A stretch of DNA of 13,452 nucleotides from CAZRIE01 sp964600075. Its GTDB lineage: Bacteria > Bacteroidota > Bacteroidia > Flavobacteriales > Flavobacteriaceae. The position numbers and the translations under genes were made by a program. Positions 7,660 to 13,452 of the stretch are shown here, in pieces; within the stretch, counting starts at the first letter, position 1; the number at the start of each line of letters is the position of its first letter. Location of the stretch: positions 1 through 13,452 of the forward strand of contig CAZRIE010000114.1 of assembly GCA_964600075.1 (NCBI GenBank), read 5' to 3'. The notes under the pieces were generated by a model that worked only from the letters and a program-made list of their open reading frames with translations, was not told where the DNA came from and ran no database searches.

Positions 7660-7685
7660 ACGTTGTAATGATTTGGTTCGATGGG

Positions 7686-7693
7686 CAAATATA
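7686..7693 (-). promoter_or_regulatory. Bacteroidota promoter box (-7) of accA
   Basis: Minus-strand TATATTTG, an exact TAnnTTTG match, 26 nt before the accA ATG at 7659 and 11 nt beyond the original stop codon of the EamA pseudogene (7705-7707). No TTG about 20 nt upstream. It suggests that accA does not depend on transcription from the upstream genes. Confidence 0.5.
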
Positions 7694-7704
7694 AAACTTT
7701 AAGC

Positions 7705-8599
7705 TTATTCGTCGGTCGATTTTTTCAACCATCTCCTATTTTTTAAAATTCCATTGGCAATGACCGTAGACAGTATAATAGCGCCCCCTAATATAGAACA
7801 AGGGAGCCATTTTTTCACCTTCCCCAAGAATGCAAAAGGCCAAAATAATACCGTAAACTGGTTCAAGGTTATTGGTCAATATTACCGTGTAAGGGCTAAT
7901 GTACTTCAAAATATGTACAGAAGCGATAAAAGCATATGCCGTACAGATGGAGGCCAAGATGAAGATTAATACAAAATCGTTTTGGGACATTTGAAAGAAA
8001 GTCGAATTGAAACTTCCTCGATACCCTAGGTTTATCGACAGAAACGCTACCCCACTTACTAGTTCGTAAAACGAAATAACGGAGGGTCTTTCCTTTTGGA
8101 TCAACTTACCGTTTATAAAGGAAAAAATTGATGCGAAAAATGCGGAAGCCAAAGCTAGTAGAATTCCATGAACATAACGGGTATCCACCTTAAAAATAAG
8201 GTATAACCCCAGCATGACGATAAGCCCGAAAAATATCTCGTACTATATTATTTTTCTTCGGCACCAAAAAGGTTCTATTAGCGCTGTGATAAAAGTCACG
8301 GTCGACATGGTGGCAAATGCCACCGATACATTGGAAACCTTAATGGCCGCAAAGAACGTAACCCAGAGCAACGCGATAACCACTCCTGCCACAATCAAAG
8401 TCAGTAGCATTCTGCCCGATATTTTCAAGGAAAACCTCTTAATCGCAATAAAAACAAAAATAAGTACGGCAGCAATCAGCATGCGGTACCAGACTAACGG
8501 AAGTGCATCTAGGGTGATCAATTTTCCTAAAACAGCGGTGAACCCCCATATAAAAAAAATAATGTGAAGATGAAGGTAATTTTTTAGCTTAGAACCCAT
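7705..8599 (-). pseudogene. EamA/DMT-superfamily transporter, broken by an amber codon and a frameshift
   Basis: An inner-membrane drug/metabolite-type exporter with two EamA repeats and about ten membrane helices. The first part (8599 to 8246, MGSKLKNYLHLH...) stops at an in-frame TAG (8243-8245) directly after EPFWCRRKII. Reading through the TAG gives YEIFFGLIVMLGLYLIF in the same frame, so a codon such as TGG (Trp, usual here by my recollection of the family) probably became TAG. The frame then stays open through the second EamA repeat until about 7784-7789, where one extra base next to a run of five C (plus strand) shifts it; the shifted end is FYIRGRYYTVYGH, while the other frame gives the sensible GAIILSTVIANGILKN...KKSTDE and stops at 7705. 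Corrected length is about 297 residues, normal for the family. It follows the LptF/G gene by 24 nt. Substrate unknown. A sequencing error could explain one lesion, less easily both. Confidence 0.85.
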
Positions 8600-8621
8600 T
8601 CTACATAAGTTAAAAATGGGT
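8594..8621 (-). repeat. Inverted repeat over the EamA start codon
   Basis: ACCCATT (8594-8600) and AATGGGT (8615-8621) form a perfect 7-bp inverted repeat with a 14-nt loop. On the minus-strand transcript the second arm contains the ATG of the EamA gene, so folding would hide the start codon; the first arm lies at the stop codon of the preceding permease gene. It could be chance or a translational control point; since the gene downstream is broken, it may no longer matter. Confidence 0.3.
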
Positions 8622-8623
8622 CT

Positions 8624-9706
8624 TTATCGTTTTGCTTTCTGCAAAAGAATGACTGCTAAAATACTGAAAAGCGTATTCGGAATAAGTACTGCCAATAATG
8701 GTGAAAACCCTGACTGTTCGGCCAAGGTGCCGAAAACCTTATCAAAAAAAACAAAAATAAAAGCTACAATAATTCCAAACGCGAGATTGACCCCCATACC
8801 CCCCCTTCGTTTGACCGACGAAACCGCCACAGCGATAATAGTGAGTATAAAAGCTGTTATCGGAAGTGCCCAACGTTTGTATTTGACCAATACGTATGCA
8901 TTGATATTCGAAGCGCCTTTTAGCTTTTGGTCTTCGACAAATCGGTTCAACTCGAAAATATCTTTGGTCTCCGCTACGTAGGAAACAGGAGTGAGATCGC
9001 CGATCTTAAATGTAAAAAGAGTGTCTAACCGACGTTTGGTTTCCACTAATGCCGTATCGCTTAATAGCTTTCGTTTTTTATATGTGGTCAAACGGTAGAT
9101 GCTGTCTTTATCGACCCATCGAATATTTGCCGCCGAAATTTTAAACTCCAATTGATTTTCATCATTAAAGCGCTCAAAAGTAAAGTTGTACCCAATTTGC
9201 CTTGCCGGATCGAAACTGCTCACATAAATAAAATCGTTCTTGTTCAGCTGCGTGAAAATATTGTTCGTGATACGATCTTGCTTCCCTTTTTTTAAGTACT
9301 TAAACTTGAATTCGTTGAAGCCTTTACTCGCGGAAGGAACAATGAACATACCCATTACGAACATCATAATCGCTATAATCGAGGCTCCGATCAAATACGG
9401 TCTAAGAAATCTATTATAGGAAACCCCCGAGCTTAAAATGGCTACTATTTCGGTATTACTGGCCAATTTCGACGTAAAGAAAATTACAGACAGGAAAAGA
9501 AAAATCGGAAACAAAAGACTACCTATATATATGGTAAAGTTTCCGAAATAGATCAATATCTCGTCTAGCGGAGCTTCATTGGCCTGCATCTTGCCGATCT
9601 GTTCTGCCAAATGGGCCATAATGCCAATAGGTATAAACAGCAAAATCATCACTGAAAAAGTGGCGAGATAACGCTTTAATATATATTTATCTAATATAGT
9701 TAGCAT
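8624..9706 (-). CDS. LptF/LptG family permease (YjgP/YjgQ)
   Basis: Inner-membrane subunit of the lipopolysaccharide export ABC transporter (LptB2FG), which extracts LPS and hands it to LptC/LptA. The 360 residues show the family layout: a short cytosolic start LDKYILKRYL, three membrane helices (about 14-35, 55-78, 98-120), a long periplasmic beta-jellyroll region (about 130-270), then three C-terminal helices (about 280-355) ending in a basic KAKR tail. The LDKYI start resembles LptG more than LptF, but I leave the symbol empty because both paralogues exist and only one is seen. The tgt gene lies 163 nt upstream and the EamA gene 24 nt downstream, all on one strand. No promoter box was found in the 163-nt gap, so it may be transcribed from tgt. 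Intact. Confidence 0.93.
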   Translation of the reverse strand: MLTILDKYILKRYLATFSVMILLFIPIGIMAHLAEQIGKMQANEAPLDEILIYFGNFTIYIGSLLFPIFLFLSVIFFTSKLASNTEIVAILSSGVSYNRFLRPYLIGASIIAIMMFVMGMFIVPSASKGFNEFKFKYLKKGKQDRITNNIFTQLNKNDFIYVSSFDPARQIGYNFTFERFNDENQLEFKISAANIRWVDKDSIYRLTTYKKRKLLSDTALVETKRRLDTLFTFKIGDLTPVSYVAETKDIFELNRFVEDQKLKGASNINAYVLVKYKRWALPITAFILTIIAVAVSSVKRRGGMGVNLAFGIIVAFIFVFFDKVFGTLAEQSGFSPLLAVLIPNTLFSILAVILLQKAKR

Positions 9707-9734
9707 TGAAATGCTTTATACTTATTCTTGTACC

Positions 9735-9754
9735 TGCGAATTACACATTTCGCA
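9735..9754. repeat. Hairpin in the tgt-lptG intergenic gap
   Basis: TGCGAA (9735-9740) and TTCGCA (9749-9754) form a perfect 6-bp inverted repeat with an 8-nt loop, about 30 nt upstream of the permease start. There is no adjacent T tract, so it is not an obvious terminator. The rest of the 163-nt gap shows no coding remnant or recognised RNA. Confidence 0.3.
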
Positions 9755-9869
9755 CCCTAATTTTATGATTTTTAACCTCTGTAGCTATGGCTATACAACT
9801 GAAAAATAATTTCATTACGGCACAAAAGCGATAATTCTCGGTTCCAAACAAAAAGTTCAAAGCAGTTCA

Positions 9870-11000
9870 TCACAGTCTTTTATCCATTTGCTTTACCATA
9901 ACGGTTTTCCACTGCGTAAAATCTCCTGCTAAAATATGTTTTCTGGCCTCACGAACCAACCAAAGGTAAAATCCGAGGTTATGAATGGTAGCAATCTGTT
10001 TACCTAAATATTCTTTGGCCACGAACAAATGTCGCAAATAGGCTTTTGAATATTCAGTGTCAACGAAAGTGAGTGCCATTTCATCTATTTGTGAGAAATC
10101 ATTTTCCCACTTTTTATTTTTAATATTGATAGTGCCGTGTGCCGTAAACAACATTCCGTTTCGGGCATTTCTAGTTGGCATCACGCAATCGAACATGTCT
10201 ATGCCCAATGCAATATTCTCCAAGATATTGATTGGAGTACCGACACCCATCAAATATCTAGGCTTGTCTTCGGGCAATATCTCGCAAACCACTTCGGTCA
10301 TGGCATACATTTCCTCAGCTGGTTCTCCAACGGAAAGTCCCCCGATAGCATTGCCTTCGGCCCCTACCCCTGCAATATATTCCGCTGATCGTTTTCGTAA
10401 GTCGGTATAGGTCGACCCTTGCACAATGGGAAAAAAAGTCTGTGCATAATCATATACTAAAGGGGTTTTCTCCAGATGGTTAATACAACGCTCCAACCAA
10501 CGGTGGGTCATGTGCATTGATCGCTCTGCATATTTATAATCACAAGGATAAGGCGTACATTCATCAAAGGCCATAATAATATCGGCCCCGATGACCCGCT
10601 GAATTTCCATAACATTTTCAGGCGTGAACAAATGAGTTGAGCCGTCGATGTGCGACCTGAATGTGACCCCTTCTTCCTTTATTTTTCGATTTTCGGAAAG
10701 GGAATAGACTTGATAACCACCACTATCAGTAAGGATGTTTCTGTCCCAACCCATGAATTTATGAAGTCCGCCAGCTTGTTTGAGAATATCTATTTTAGGG
10801 CGTAAAAAAAGGTGGTACGTATTCCCTAAGATAATATCGGGATTGATATCTTCTTTCAATTCGCGCTGATGCACGCTTTTCACAGAAGCAACTGTGCCTA
10901 CGGGCATAAAAATAGGCGTCTCAATAGTACCATGATCGGTTACCATGGTACCGGCACGGGCCTTGCTTTTCGGATCAGTATGGTGTAGGGTAAATTGCAA
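9870..11000 (-). CDS. tgt: tRNA-guanine(34) transglycosylase, without zinc-binding cysteines
   Basis: Exchanges guanine for preQ1 at the wobble position of tRNAs with GUN anticodons (queuosine pathway), in the cytosol. TIM-barrel enzyme with catalytic D92 in DSGGYQ (92-97), the QGSTYTDLR loop (194-202), GGLSVGE (220-226), and nucleophile D271 plus substrate-tRNA motif FDCVMPTRNARNG (270-282). The start chosen is the TTG at 11000: it gives 376 residues beginning QFTLHHTDPKSKARAG, the family N-terminus and usual length. Reading can extend ten codons to a TTG at 11030, but a TATCTTTG promoter box (11018-11025) lies between them. Where E. coli Tgt has the zinc ligands CxCxxC before YSRAY, this protein has A309, T311 and D314 before YSKAY; only the following histidine (H340, IHNLGFY) remains. 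The LptF/G-type permease follows 163 nt downstream. Confidence 0.96.
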   Translation of the reverse strand: MQFTLHHTDPKSKARAGTMVTDHGTIETPIFMPVGTVASVKSVHQRELKEDINPDIILGNTYHLFLRPKIDILKQAGGLHKFMGWDRNILTDSGGYQVYSLSENRKIKEEGVTFRSHIDGSTHLFTPENVMEIQRVIGADIIMAFDECTPYPCDYKYAERSMHMTHRWLERCINHLEKTPLVYDYAQTFFPIVQGSTYTDLRKRSAEYIAGVGAEGNAIGGLSVGEPAEEMYAMTEVVCEILPEDKPRYLMGVGTPINILENIALGIDMFDCVMPTRNARNGMLFTAHGTINIKNKKWENDFSQIDEMALTFVDTEYSKAYLRHLFVAKEYLGKQIATIHNLGFYLWLVREARKHILAGDFTQWKTVMVKQMDKRL

Positions 11001-11017
11001 ATCTAGAATTCTGGTCT

Positions 11018-11025
11018 CAAAGATA
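11018..11025 (-). promoter_or_regulatory. Bacteroidota promoter box (-7) of tgt
   Basis: Minus-strand TATCTTTG, an exact TAnnTTTG match, 17 nt before the TTG start at 11000. No TTG about 20 nt upstream. Its position rules against the TTG at 11030 as start codon, since that would lie upstream of the expected transcript. Confidence 0.55.
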
Positions 11026-11080
11026 ATCAACTACCCTGCATAAAAACCTTAAGGAAAAAATAAAGTTAAGTGAGATAGGA

Positions 11081-11128
11081 TACCCGATGCGGAATGCTCG
11101 GGGCTAAAAAAGATTCGAGTTTCGGGTA
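11081..11128. repeat. Long-range inverted repeat in the divergent tgt/transketolase region
   Basis: TACCCGA (11081-11087) and TCGGGTA (11122-11128) are perfect 7-bp arms 34 nt apart. They sit in the 270-nt region between the divergent tgt and transketolase genes, outside both promoter boxes. Apart from the promoters and this repeat, I see no gene or RNA in 11001-11270. Function unknown; it may be chance. Confidence 0.25.
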
Positions 11129-11212
11129 ATAAAAACTATACTTATAAATTCATACCCCCTAAACGCATAAATTTTTGAATATTAAAGGCGTCAAAAATAA
11201 TTCCGACTCAAC

Positions 11213-11243
11213 TTGTATTCCCAAAAGATTGCGATTACATTTG
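11213..11243 (+). promoter_or_regulatory. Bacteroidota promoter of the split transketolase operon
   Basis: TTG at 11213-11215 (-33 element), 20 nt spacer, then TACATTTG at 11236-11243 (-7 element, exact TAnnTTTG). This matches the Bacteroidota sigma-ABfr promoter in both boxes and spacing, the only complete match in the window. The predicted transcript starts a few bases after 11243, giving a leader of about 20-25 nt to the ATG at 11271. Confidence 0.75.
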
Positions 11244-11270
11244 AAAATTACTATAAACGAACGTTTACAA

Positions 11271-12116
11271 ATGGCGAAATTAGAGGAATTGCAGGATATT
11301 GTCGTACAGACGCGAAGAGACATCCTACGCATGGTACATAAAGTAAATTCGGGACATCCGGGAGGTTCATTGGGCTGTACCGAATTTATTGTTGCGCTCT
11401 ACAACGAGGTTATGGAATTAAAAGAGGGATTCGATATGGATGGAGATGGTGAAGACCTTTTCTTCTTGTCCAACGGCCATATTTCCCCTGTTTTCTATAG
11501 CGTTTTGGCGCGTAAAGGATATTTTCCCGTAGAGGAACTGAACACGTTCCGGTTGATAAACTCGCGTCTACAAGGTCACCCGACTACCCACGAGGGTTTG
11601 CCAGGTATTCGCGTAGCTTCAGGATCTTTGGGTCAGGGCATGTCGGTCGCCATTGGTGCGGCCTTGGCCAAAAAGCTCAACGGTGACGACCATTTGGTAT
11701 ATAGTCTTCATGGGGATGGTGAATTGCAGGAAGGACAAAATTGGGAAGCTATTATGTATGCCGCAGGAAACAAGGTAGACAATCTTATTTCAACTGTAGA
11801 TAGAAACGGACAGCAAATCGATGGTCCTACGGACAAGGTCTTGCCTATGGGCAATCTAAAAGAAAAATTCGAAGCCTTTGGCTGGGATGTCATCGAAGTA
11901 GCGGAAGGAAATAGTCTCGAAGCAATAATCAATGGTCTGAAGGAAGCTAAGAGCAGAACCGGTAAAGGAAAACCCGTTTGTATTATGTTAGACACGGTGA
12001 TGGGTAATGGTGTCGATTTTATGATGTACACCCATGCTTGGCATGGCAAAGCACCTAGCGATGAACAACTGGAAACCGCTTTGGCACAAAACCCCGAGAC
12101 CTTGGGCGATTATTAA
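11271..12116 (+). CDS. Transketolase, N-terminal (TPP-binding) subunit
   Basis: First half of a two-gene transketolase, which moves two-carbon ketol units between sugar phosphates in the non-oxidative pentose phosphate pathway (cytosol). The 281 residues correspond to the PP domain: SGHPGGS (27-33, catalytic histidine region), LSNGHISP (66-73), RVASGSLGQG (114-123), and the thiamine-diphosphate/Mg motif HGDGELQEGQNWEA (147-160) ending at DRNGQQIDG (177-185). The usual DNN/DDN is DRN here, keeping the Mg-ligand N179. The start is the ATG at 11271; upstream reading to a TTG at 11175 would add 32 residues of non-family sequence and lies upstream of the promoter. The C-terminal half follows 170 nt later. 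The two proteins must assemble, as the active site lies at their interface. Splitting is common in Bacteroidota and archaea. Confidence 0.95.
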   Translation: MAKLEELQDIVVQTRRDILRMVHKVNSGHPGGSLGCTEFIVALYNEVMELKEGFDMDGDGEDLFFLSNGHISPVFYSVLARKGYFPVEELNTFRLINSRLQGHPTTHEGLPGIRVASGSLGQGMSVAIGAALAKKLNGDDHLVYSLHGDGELQEGQNWEAIMYAAGNKVDNLISTVDRNGQQIDGPTDKVLPMGNLKEKFEAFGWDVIEVAEGNSLEAIINGLKEAKSRTGKGKPVCIMLDTVMGNGVDFMMYTHAWHGKAPSDEQLETALAQNPETLGDY

Positions 12117-12237
12117 GCCCCCTCGCTGGCCCTCCGCCTGAGGTAGGGAACATAAACAAGGTATTTTGAGAATTTCAGATTCACACCGTGGCATCTTCTC
12201 AGCTAAGTCGAAGTGCGGTGCGGGAATGACATATAAA
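12117..12237. repeat. Degenerate extragenic repeats between the transketolase genes
   Basis: Two G+C-richer blocks unlike the surrounding AT-rich gaps. One begins right at the stop codon (about 12117-12150) with CCCT / AGGG arms (12129-12148). The other (about 12175-12230) starts GATTCACACCG and ends CGGTGCGGGAATGACAT, with imperfect inverted arms, like the ATTCCCGC...GCGGGAAT type of intergenic palindrome I know from flavobacteria. I infer decayed mobile palindromic elements; a database search has not been done. No coding potential seen. Confidence 0.4.
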
Positions 12238-12249
12238 ATAGATAATGAG

Positions 12250-12269
12250 ATTTCCGTCTTCACGGAAAT
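12250..12269 (+). repeat. Hairpin upstream of the second transketolase gene
   Basis: Perfect 8-bp stem ATTTCCGT (12250-12257) / ACGGAAAT (12262-12269) closing a four-base CTTC loop, 17 nt before the ATG at 12287. No T tract follows on the plus strand, so it is not a usual terminator. It could protect or process the mRNA of the second gene, or affect its translation; no evidence decides this. Confidence 0.5.
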
Positions 12270-12286
12270 AACAAAAAATTATATTA

Positions 12287-13237
12287 ATGAAATATACAGA
12301 CCAAGGAAAAAACGATACAAGAAGCGGGTACGGAGCAGCAATGACCGAGTTGGGTAGAAGTCACCCCAATGTGGTGGCCTTATGTGCCGATTTGGTAGGT
12401 TCGTTGAAGATACAGCCTTTTATCGACGAGAATCCCGAACGCTTTTTTCAGATCGGTATTGCCGAGGCCAATATGATGGGGATAGCTGCCGGACTAACTA
12501 TTGGTGGTAAGATTCCGTTTGCAAGTACTTTTGCCAACTTCGCTACCGGTAGGGTCTATGATCAAATTCGGCAGTCTATAGCCTATTCCGGCAAAAACGT
12601 GAAAATATGTGCATCTCATGCGGGGGTGACTTTAGGAGAAGATGGAGCCACACACCAAATTCTGGAAGATATCGGTATGATGAAAATGCTTCCCGGAATG
12701 ACTGTTATCAATCCTTGTGATTATAATCAGACAAAAGCGGCTACTTTGGCCATTGCCGATTATGAGGGTCCGGTATATTTACGTTTTGGAAGGCCAAAAG
12801 TTGCCAATTTTACACCCGTCGACCAAAAATTCGAAATCGGAAAAGCCCTGCTTTTAAATGAGGGTACAGACGTAACCATAATTGCCACCGGACATTTGGT
12901 TTGGGAAGCATTGATAGCTGCTGAAAGCTTAGAAACGCAAGGTATATCTGCCGAAGTGCTCAATATACATACCATCAAACCACTTGACGAAGAAGCCGTA
13001 GTAAAGTCTGTTAAAAAAACAGGTTGTGTGGTCTCGGCCGAGGAACATAATTATTTAGGCGGTCTAGGTGAAAGTATCGCTAGAACACTTTCGATTCAGT
13101 ATCCTGCGCCGCAAGAATTCGTTGCAACCCAAGATACTTTTGGCGAAAGTGGCACCCCTGAACAACTTATGGAGAAGTATGGGCTAAACAATAAAGCCAT
13201 CGAGAAGGCAGCTTTAAGGGTATTGAAAAGAAAATGA
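12287..13237 (+). CDS. Transketolase, C-terminal subunit (Pyr and C domains)
   Basis: Second half of the split transketolase. The 316 residues hold the pyrimidine-binding domain (about 5-170) and the C-terminal domain (about 185-310). Visible features are GIAEANMMGIAAGL (57-70) with the catalytic glutamate E60 that activates the thiamine ring, FANFATGRVYDQIR (82-95), ASHAGVTLGEDGATHQ (109-124), YLRFGRPK (164-171) and the C-domain motif AEEHNYLGGLGE (251-262). The family also includes the C-terminal parts of DXP synthase and pyruvate dehydrogenase E1 beta; the preceding TK N-subunit settles the choice. It is probably transcribed from the promoter at 11213-11243, across 170 nt of repeats and a hairpin; no full promoter was found in that gap (GGTATTTTG at 12160-12168 is one base short). 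Gene intact; start ATG 12287 (MKYTDQGKNDTRSGYG). Confidence 0.95.
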   Translation: MKYTDQGKNDTRSGYGAAMTELGRSHPNVVALCADLVGSLKIQPFIDENPERFFQIGIAEANMMGIAAGLTIGGKIPFASTFANFATGRVYDQIRQSIAYSGKNVKICASHAGVTLGEDGATHQILEDIGMMKMLPGMTVINPCDYNQTKAATLAIADYEGPVYLRFGRPKVANFTPVDQKFEIGKALLLNEGTDVTIIATGHLVWEALIAAESLETQGISAEVLNIHTIKPLDEEAVVKSVKKTGCVVSAEEHNYLGGLGESIARTLSIQYPAPQEFVATQDTFGESGTPEQLMEKYGLNNKAIEKAALRVLKRK

Positions 13238-13343
13238 CAGTGGTATCGCTATCAACGAAGTCGAAAACGACTTTTAGTTAGGCGTAAACCTCGGAAAACT
13301 AGGAATCGATATTCGTTACGAACTTGGTTTCAATAACATCTAG
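13236..13343 (+). pseudogene. C-terminal remnant of an outer-membrane beta-barrel (porin-type) protein
   Basis: Starting at the stop codon of the transketolase C subunit, one frame reads DSGIAINEVENDF, a TAG (13275-13277), then LGVNLGKLGIDIRYELGFNNI and a final TAG (13341-13343). The second part (13278-13340) has the alternating pattern and the LGKLGIDIRYE wording typical of the last strands of flavobacterial OMP_b-brl_2/PorT-type small barrel proteins, with an aromatic residue close to the end. No start, signal peptide or earlier strands are present, because the frame enters the transketolase gene upstream. I infer a decayed 3' end of a lost gene. The fragment is only 35 codons, so the family call rests on resemblance read by eye. 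Confidence 0.5.
13258..13275 (+). terminator. Weak candidate terminator after the transketolase operon
   Basis: AAGTCG (13258-13263), loop AAAA, CGACTT (13268-13273), then TT: a 6-bp stem followed by four T in all (13272-13275), 20 nt after the stop codon at 13237. It overlaps the barrel-protein remnant. It is short, and may be only coincidental in remnant sequence. Confidence 0.35.
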
Positions 13344-13452
13344 GCAATCTTTATAAAAACAAACATTAACGCAGGTAGGCCCGAGTAGCGTTGATGCGCG
13401 ACCTAATCAGATAATCGTTGCTAGTCGTTAAAGCTATACGTTGAAAAACGAT
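13344..13452. other. Unassigned intergenic end of the window
   Basis: The last 109 nt contain no recognisable gene, RNA or promoter box. There is an imperfect inverted repeat ATTAACGC / GCGTTGAT (7 of 8 pairs, about 13366-13396) in a G+C-richer block, similar in character to the other extragenic repeats of this window. Confidence 0.3.

Noticed and set aside
11175..11270. A 32-residue N-terminal extension of the first transketolase gene from a TTG codon.
   Set aside because: The extension lies across a full TTG-N20-TACATTTG promoter, and family members start near MAKLEELQ.
11001..11270. A riboswitch (for example preQ1 or thiamine) between tgt and transketolase.
   Set aside because: Both leaders are predicted to be only about 10-25 nt long from the promoter boxes, too short for a riboswitch, and no known conserved core was recognised.
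7705..13343. TAG as a recoded sense codon, since both the EamA gene and the barrel remnant carry an in-frame TAG.
   Set aside because: rplT and the hexosaminidase end normally in TAG, the EamA gene also has a frameshift, and the barrel remnant lacks its 5' end. Decay explains both.
1..13452. CRISPR array, tRNA or rRNA gene, IS element, phage or defence island.
   Set aside because: No regularly spaced repeats, cloverleaf patterns, transposase or phage motifs were seen on either strand; all intact genes are core or common flavobacterial genes.

Overview
The window looks like ordinary core chromosome of a member of the Flavobacteriaceae (Bacteroidota). The grounds are base composition (AT-leaning, roughly 40% G+C by eye), promoter boxes of the Bacteroidota type (TAnnTTTG, once with TTG 20 nt upstream) in place of -35/-10 boxes, no clear Shine-Dalgarno sites, a transketolase split into two genes, a tRNA-guanine transglycosylase without zinc cysteines, and protein sequences that read as flavobacterial. 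Naming the genus would be a guess.

Left part (1-4757): rplT (ribosomal protein L20, presumably the end of an infC-rpmI-rplT operon) runs into a terminator that also serves the convergent YjbQ/UPF0047 gene. After an intergenic stretch with a degenerate repeat comes a Cof-type HAD phosphatase. Its stop codon overlaps by 4 nt that of a convergent secreted GH20 beta-N-acetylhexosaminidase. Upstream of the hexosaminidase, on the same strand, is a secreted protein of a type I recall being labelled 'asparagine synthetase B' in related genomes; it shows no such motifs and instead looks like a class-I-glutamine-amidotransferase-like fold.

Middle part (5002-11000, all on the minus strand): tgt, an LptF/LptG permease, an EamA/DMT transporter, accA and dnaB. 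The EamA gene is broken by an in-frame amber codon and by a one-base frameshift near the 3' end. accA has its own promoter box and a strong intrinsic terminator, so dnaB is a separate unit. Two starts are corrected: DnaB begins at the ATG at 6549, and Tgt at a TTG at 11000, because a promoter box lies between that TTG and the next upstream candidate.

Right part (11001-13452, plus strand): a divergent intergenic region with promoter boxes for tgt and for the transketolase operon, then the N-terminal (TPP pyrophosphate-binding) and C-terminal (Pyr plus C) transketolase subunits, separated by 170 nt of degenerate repeats and a hairpin. Right after the second subunit is a 35-codon in-frame remnant, with one amber codon, resembling the last strands of an outer-membrane beta-barrel protein.

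I see no phage, IS element, CRISPR array, tRNA or defence locus, and no previously undescribed multi-gene system. The points most worth following are the two decaying genes, the misnamed secreted GATase-like protein, the zinc-less Tgt and the SSB-like acidic tail of DnaB.
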